From JBCBDX01 sp038529265 (lineage in GTDB: Bacteria; Pseudomonadota; Alphaproteobacteria; Rhizobiales; Rhizobiaceae): a stretch of DNA of 64,000 bases. A program made the position numbers and the translations under genes. Position 1 is the stretch's first letter. Every line of letters starts with the position of its first letter. Of the stretch, positions 60,859-64,000 are shown in pieces. Under the pieces are notes generated by a model, which did no database searches, was not told where the DNA came from, and saw only the letters and a list, made by a program, of their open reading frames with translations. The DNA lies in the NCBI GenBank assembly GCA_038529265.1, contig JBCBDX010000004.1:1-64000 (forward strand), given 5' to 3'.

Positions 60859-62309
60859 AGACCTAATCCACCGACAGCGACAAACTTTTCATCGAGATAA
60901 TCTGCTATGCCCTGATGGCCGCCTTCCCTGCCAAGTCCAGAGTGCTTCACACCGCCGAAAGGCGCTTCAGGCGCTGCGATGACGCCTTCATTGATACCGA
61001 TCAAACCATAGCGAAGCGCTTCCATCATCCTGAAGGCCCGACCCAGATCCTGAGTGTAGACAAAACCGGACAGCCCGTAGTCAGTGTCATTGGCCATCGC
61101 AACGGCTTCGTTTTCGCTTGAGAATTTGAACACTGGGGCAACCGGGCCAAAAATCTCTTCGCGTGCAAAGCGCATATTGCTGTTGGCATCGGCAATCACC
61201 GTCGGCTCGAAAAACGTACCGCCCAACGCATGCGGCTTGCCGCCAGTCATGATACGACCCTGTTTATCGGTTGCATCAGCGACCAACTCAGTGACCTTGG
61301 CAAGCGCCGTCTCATTAATAAGCGGCCCTTGGGCGACGCCCTCTTCAAAACCATTGCCAACCTTCATGGCAGACGCTTCAGCAGTCAGACGCTCGACGAA
61401 CGCATCATAAATGCCTGCTTGCACGTAAAAGCGGTTGGTACATACGCATGTCTGACCGGCATTGCGGTATTTGGCTGCCATGCCGCCCGCGATTGCGCGA
61501 TCCAAATCCGCATCGTCAAAGACAATGAAGGGCGCATTGCCGCCAAGCTCCATCGAGACCTTTTGAACATTGTCCGCAGACTGGGCAAGCAGCAGTTTGC
61601 CAACACGCGTAGACCCCGTGAAACTCAACTTGCGTACATGACGATTACCACAAAGGCGCGATCCAATAGCAGCAGCATCGCCTGTTACGATGTTGACCAC
61701 ACCTGCAGGGATACCCGCTTCTTCACACAACAGACCCCAAGCCAGACCGGAAAACGGCGTAAACTCAGACGGCTTGATAACGATAGTGCAGCCTGCGGCC
61801 AGCGCCGGCCCAAGCTTACGGGCGATCATGGAAGAAGGAAAATTCCAGGGTGTTATCGCGGCCACAACACCAACCGGCTCTTTGATTACCATAAGGCGTC
61901 GGTCCGCGATGGGACTTGGTATCGTCTCACCATAAACGCGGCGGGCCTCTTCTGCGAACCAACGCACATAAGCAGCTGAACCGCTTATCTCGACGCGCGA
62001 CTCAGCAAGCGGCTTGCCTTGTTCCAGGGTTAACAATTGAGCCAGATCCTCGCGATGCTCGAGAAGGAGGCCGTGCAAGCGCATCAATATATTGGCACGC
62101 TCAAGTGCAGTGTGTTTGCGCCAAGCTCGGAAAGCATTCGCCGCAGCCTCAATTGCGCGTTCTGTTTCAGCAGCACCGCTAAGCGGAATAGTACCGATCA
62201 CCTTGTTGGTCGCAGGATCATGCACCGGCATAGTCGATCCACTATCGGCATCGATCCATTCCCCGCCCACAAAATTGCGTTGCATCAAAAACTTGTTCTT
62301 GTCGGCCAT
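60855..62309 (-). CDS. gabD: Succinate-semialdehyde dehydrogenase-like aldehyde dehydrogenase
   Basis: 484 residues from the ATG at 62309 (MADKNKFLMQRNFVGGEWIDADSG). Seen: NFPSSMIARKLGPALAAGCTIVIKPSEFTP, catalytic Glu in MELGGNAPFIVFDDADLD, catalytic Cys in NAGQTCVCTNRFYV (second Cys nearby, as in GabD), and the C-terminal EAPFGGVKHSGLGREGGHQGI. NAD(P)-linked oxidation of succinate semialdehyde or a related short aldehyde; the exact substrate is not given by sequence. First of a two-gene leftward unit with galM. Confidence 0.93.
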   Translation of the reverse strand: MADKNKFLMQRNFVGGEWIDADSGSTMPVHDPATNKVIGTIPLSGAAETERAIEAAANAFRAWRKHTALERANILMRLHGLLLEHREDLAQLLTLEQGKPLAESRVEISGSAAYVRWFAEEARRVYGETIPSPIADRRLMVIKEPVGVVAAITPWNFPSSMIARKLGPALAAGCTIVIKPSEFTPFSGLAWGLLCEEAGIPAGVVNIVTGDAAAIGSRLCGNRHVRKLSFTGSTRVGKLLLAQSADNVQKVSMELGGNAPFIVFDDADLDRAIAGGMAAKYRNAGQTCVCTNRFYVQAGIYDAFVERLTAEASAMKVGNGFEEGVAQGPLINETALAKVTELVADATDKQGRIMTGGKPHALGGTFFEPTVIADANSNMRFAREEIFGPVAPVFKFSSENEAVAMANDTDYGLSGFVYTQDLGRAFRMMEALRYGLIGINEGVIAAPEAPFGGVKHSGLGREGGHQGIADYLDEKFVAVGGLGL

Positions 62310-62464
62310 TGCGGCGAAGTCTCCGTTTCGATCCTGTTGGGCCGTAACAGGTAGGCAGGTCAACCCGCTTTGCCAGTTGGCTATCTAACTGTTCGGTTTG
62401 GAAAAGCGGTGAAAACGCTCTTTCTTTGACCATTCAAAAGGTCTAGAGACCGGCAAAAGAATTT

Positions 62465-62478
62465 AGGGACCTGTCCCT
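62465..62478. other. Short hairpin before acpXL
   Basis: AGGGAC-CT-GTCCCT is a perfect 6-pair inverted repeat 29 bases before the acpXL start. It lies in the shared 197-base divergent region with gabD. It could be a small operator or a mRNA leader hairpin; no T-run follows, so termination is unlikely. Confidence 0.4.
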
Positions 62479-62506
62479 TCAAGAAGAACAGCGAAAAGGA
62501 ATGCCC

Positions 62507-62785
62507 GTGTCCGACACTTTCGACAAAGTCGCCGACATCATTGCTGAAACAAGCGAAATTGATCGCGAAACGATCACACCGGAAAGCCACACCATAGACG
62601 ATCTGGGCATCGACAGTCTCGACTTTCTCGATATCGTTTTTGCGATCGACAAAGAGTTCGGCATCAAAATCCCGCTTGAACAGTGGACGCAAGACGTCAA
62701 TGACGGCAAGGCGCCAACGGAAGAGTATTTCGTACTCAAGAATCTTTGCGCCAAGATCGACGATCTTCGCGCCGGCAAGGCCTAG
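62507..62785 (+). CDS. acpXL: AcpXL, acyl carrier protein for very-long-chain fatty acids of lipid A
   Basis: 92 residues from GTG at 62507, which AAAGGA precedes by six bases and which gives the usual start (Met)SDTFDKVADIIAETSEIDRETITPESHT; ATG at 62501 would leave no spacing. Phosphopantetheine site DDLGIDSLDFLDIVFAID, then the AcpXL-specific FGIKIPLEQWTQDVNDGKAPTEEYFVLKNLCAKIDDL. Carries the 27-hydroxyoctacosanoyl chain destined for lipid A in Hyphomicrobiales. Followed after 18 bases by a ketosynthase-like gene of the same pathway. Confidence 0.97.
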   Translation: MSDTFDKVADIIAETSEIDRETITPESHTIDDLGIDSLDFLDIVFAIDKEFGIKIPLEQWTQDVNDGKAPTEEYFVLKNLCAKIDDLRAGKA

Positions 62786-62803
62786 TTCGGGTCATTATAT
62801 CAG

Positions 62804-64000
62804 ATGTCAGCGCATGATGTCGTCATCACCGGTATCGGTCTTGTCTCATCCATGGGAGTGGGCGCCGAGGACAACTGGACTGCCCTGACAAACGGCAGCG
62901 CGCCGACATTTGATTGTGAGAGTTTTGCACCAGCCATCGTCCATCCATTGCCGGAAATTGATTGGTCAACGCAGATACCAAAGCGTGGCGACCAACGGCA
63001 AATGGAGACTTGGCAGCGTATCGGCACCTATTGTGCCGGCCTTGCCCTCGACGATGCTGGCATAAAGGACGACGCCGAACTAACAGCATCAATGGATATG
63101 ATCATTGCAGCCGCGGGCGGCGAGCGCGACAGCGACGTCGATACGATGATCCTGCGCCAAGCACACGAGCGCGATGATGTAGAAGTACTGCTCAATGAGG
63201 TCCTGACGACAGAACTGCGGCCAACGCTATTCCTCGCGCAATTGTCGAACCTTCTTGCGGGCAATATCTCTATCGTTCACAAAGTTACCGGCTCTTCTCG
63301 CACCTTCATGGGTGAAGAAGGCGCGGGCATCTCAGCGGTTCTCACGGGCGCAGCGAGAATCCGTTCTGGTCAGTCTACGCACATGCTTGTTGGCGCTTCG
63401 TACAACACGGAGAATGTGGATTCGCTCCTTGGCTACGAGTTGATGGGCGATCTTGCGCACAATGGTTGGACGCCAGTATGGGGACGGCAGGGCGCCGAAG
63501 GCGGTGGCGTGATCTGTGGATCGGGAGGTGCTTTTCTCGTGCTCGAACAGGCAGAGCATGCAACAGCGCGCGGAGCGAAAGTCTATGCGCGCCTTGATGT
63601 GATTGCTGCAGATCATGGTTCATCGGAAGATTTGGCAACGGCAGATCGCTTGGCAGCGTTGAACTCGGAGACATCGCTGAGCGCAGCGGACTTGGTTATC
63701 AGTGCACCAACAGGGGCCAAAAAGCGATTGATGCAAGAGCAGACATTCATTGAAAGCCAACTTGCCGGACATACAGTTCGCGGCATCACCAGCATGACTG
63801 GTCACTTGCGTGAAGCACAATTCCCTTTGGCACTAGCATTCGCCGCGCTGGCGTGCAGCAAAGGTCAAACAATTCCTGCGCTCGATAGCCAGCACGAAAA
63901 CAGCACCTCATCAGCAACTCCGCAACGTGTAGGTGTGATGGCACTTGGCATGAAAGATGCTGAAGGTATGGCGGTCGTTTCTGCGATAGCAGGTGCAGCA
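62804..64000 (+). CDS. Ketosynthase-like protein of the AcpXL pathway (FabF2XL-type), 3' end cut by window
   Basis: 399 residues seen; the frame is open to the right edge. Beta-ketoacyl-ACP synthase fold: MSAHDVVITGIGLVSSMGVGAEDNWTALTNGSAPTF, middle ISIVHKVTGSSRTFMGEEGAGISAVLTGAARIRSGQSTHMLVGAS, GGAFLVLEQAEHATARGAKVYA. No Cys is present where a KAS active-site Cys should lie, so it is probably the non-catalytic member of the pair (as in FabF2XL) or works like a chain-length factor. Starts with ATG at 62804, coupled to acpXL. Further pathway genes are expected to the right. Confidence 0.85.
   Translation, partial: MSAHDVVITGIGLVSSMGVGAEDNWTALTNGSAPTFDCESFAPAIVHPLPEIDWSTQIPKRGDQRQMETWQRIGTYCAGLALDDAGIKDDAELTASMDMIIAAAGGERDSDVDTMILRQAHERDDVEVLLNEVLTTELRPTLFLAQLSNLLAGNISIVHKVTGSSRTFMGEEGAGISAVLTGAARIRSGQSTHMLVGASYNTENVDSLLGYELMGDLAHNGWTPVWGRQGAEGGGVICGSGGAFLVLEQAEHATARGAKVYARLDVIAADHGSSEDLATADRLAALNSETSLSAADLVISAPTGAKKRLMQEQTFIESQLAGHTVRGITSMTGHLREAQFPLALAFAALACSKGQTIPALDSQHENSTSSATPQRVGVMALGMKDAEGMAVVSAIAGAA

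Noticed and set aside
61230..61979. 250-codon plus-strand frame inside gabD
   Set aside because: Antisense to a well-conserved aldehyde dehydrogenase, no recognisable domain.
1..64000. tRNA, rRNA, CRISPR array, insertion sequence or prophage
   Set aside because: No cloverleaf, repeat-spacer pattern, transposase, integrase or terminal inverted repeat was recognised when reading the window; a dedicated scan was not possible.

Overview
The window looks like the chromosome of an aerobic anoxygenic phototrophic alphaproteobacterium, probably in or near the Hyphomicrobiales (Rhizobiales). It carries one arm of a bacteriochlorophyll/reaction-centre gene cluster together with acpXL and a companion ketosynthase, which make the very-long-chain lipid A fatty acid typical of that order. 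Genes are dense and often overlap by 4 bases. I see no rRNA, tRNA, CRISPR array, transposase or phage gene. Region 1 (1-19767) is a photosynthesis cluster. A leftward superoperon, bchF-N-B-H-L-M-lhaA-puhA-puhB-puhC-small ORF-acsF (acsF runs off the left edge), makes and assembles the LH1-reaction-centre core. Divergent to it run aerR/ppaA-ppsR and then bchG-bch2-bchP, which esterify the pigment and reduce its tail. tspO closes the cluster. Two matching promoters (TTGACA/TAATCT), each with its -35 box inside a PpsR-type operator, face bchF and bchG; the bchG operator is the core of a perfect 44-bp palindrome. No carotenoid, puf or puc genes are present inside the window. Region 2 (19826-31674) is a catabolic locus: SDR dehydrogenase, double SnoaL-like protein, VOC protein and a histidinol-dehydrogenase-family enzyme, then a LacI regulator, then a rightward dipeptide-type ABC importer with two tandem substrate-binding proteins and a fused two-domain ATPase. 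Region 3 (31680-33999) holds a CobW/COG0523 metallochaperone GTPase with a His-rich loop, a WD40-type protein and a small conserved-looking protein. Region 4 (34102-39290) is the most unusual part: a SARP-like/TPR regulator, a PAP2/vanadium-haloperoxidase-fold protein with an N-terminal (Gly-Gly-Leu)17 tract, and a divergent subtilisin-like S8 protease, closed by a strong hairpin. I cannot match this trio to a described system. Region 5 (39491-47811) is a nitrogen-compound catabolic locus: two flavodoxin-fold oxidoreductases, an FAD oxidase, a cytosine-deaminase-like amidohydrolase and an NMT1-type ABC importer leftward; RidA and a creatininase-family amidohydrolase rightward. Region 6 (47922-54194) is a urease operon, ureA-ureB-x-ureC-x-ureE-x-ureF-x-ureG, in which four genes not known as urease genes alternate with the urease genes. 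ureD is not seen, and UreC has a Gly/Asn-rich insertion of about 15 residues. Regions 5 and 6 together suggest import and hydrolysis of a urea-yielding heterocycle. Region 7 (54191-64000) holds an MBL-fold hydrolase with a 9-bp repeat at its start, a Rieske oxygenase, methylmalonyl-CoA mutase, an exported or anchored alpha/beta hydrolase, aldose epimerase, a succinate-semialdehyde-dehydrogenase-like enzyme, and acpXL with a ketosynthase-like protein that lacks the usual active-site Cys (cut by the right edge).
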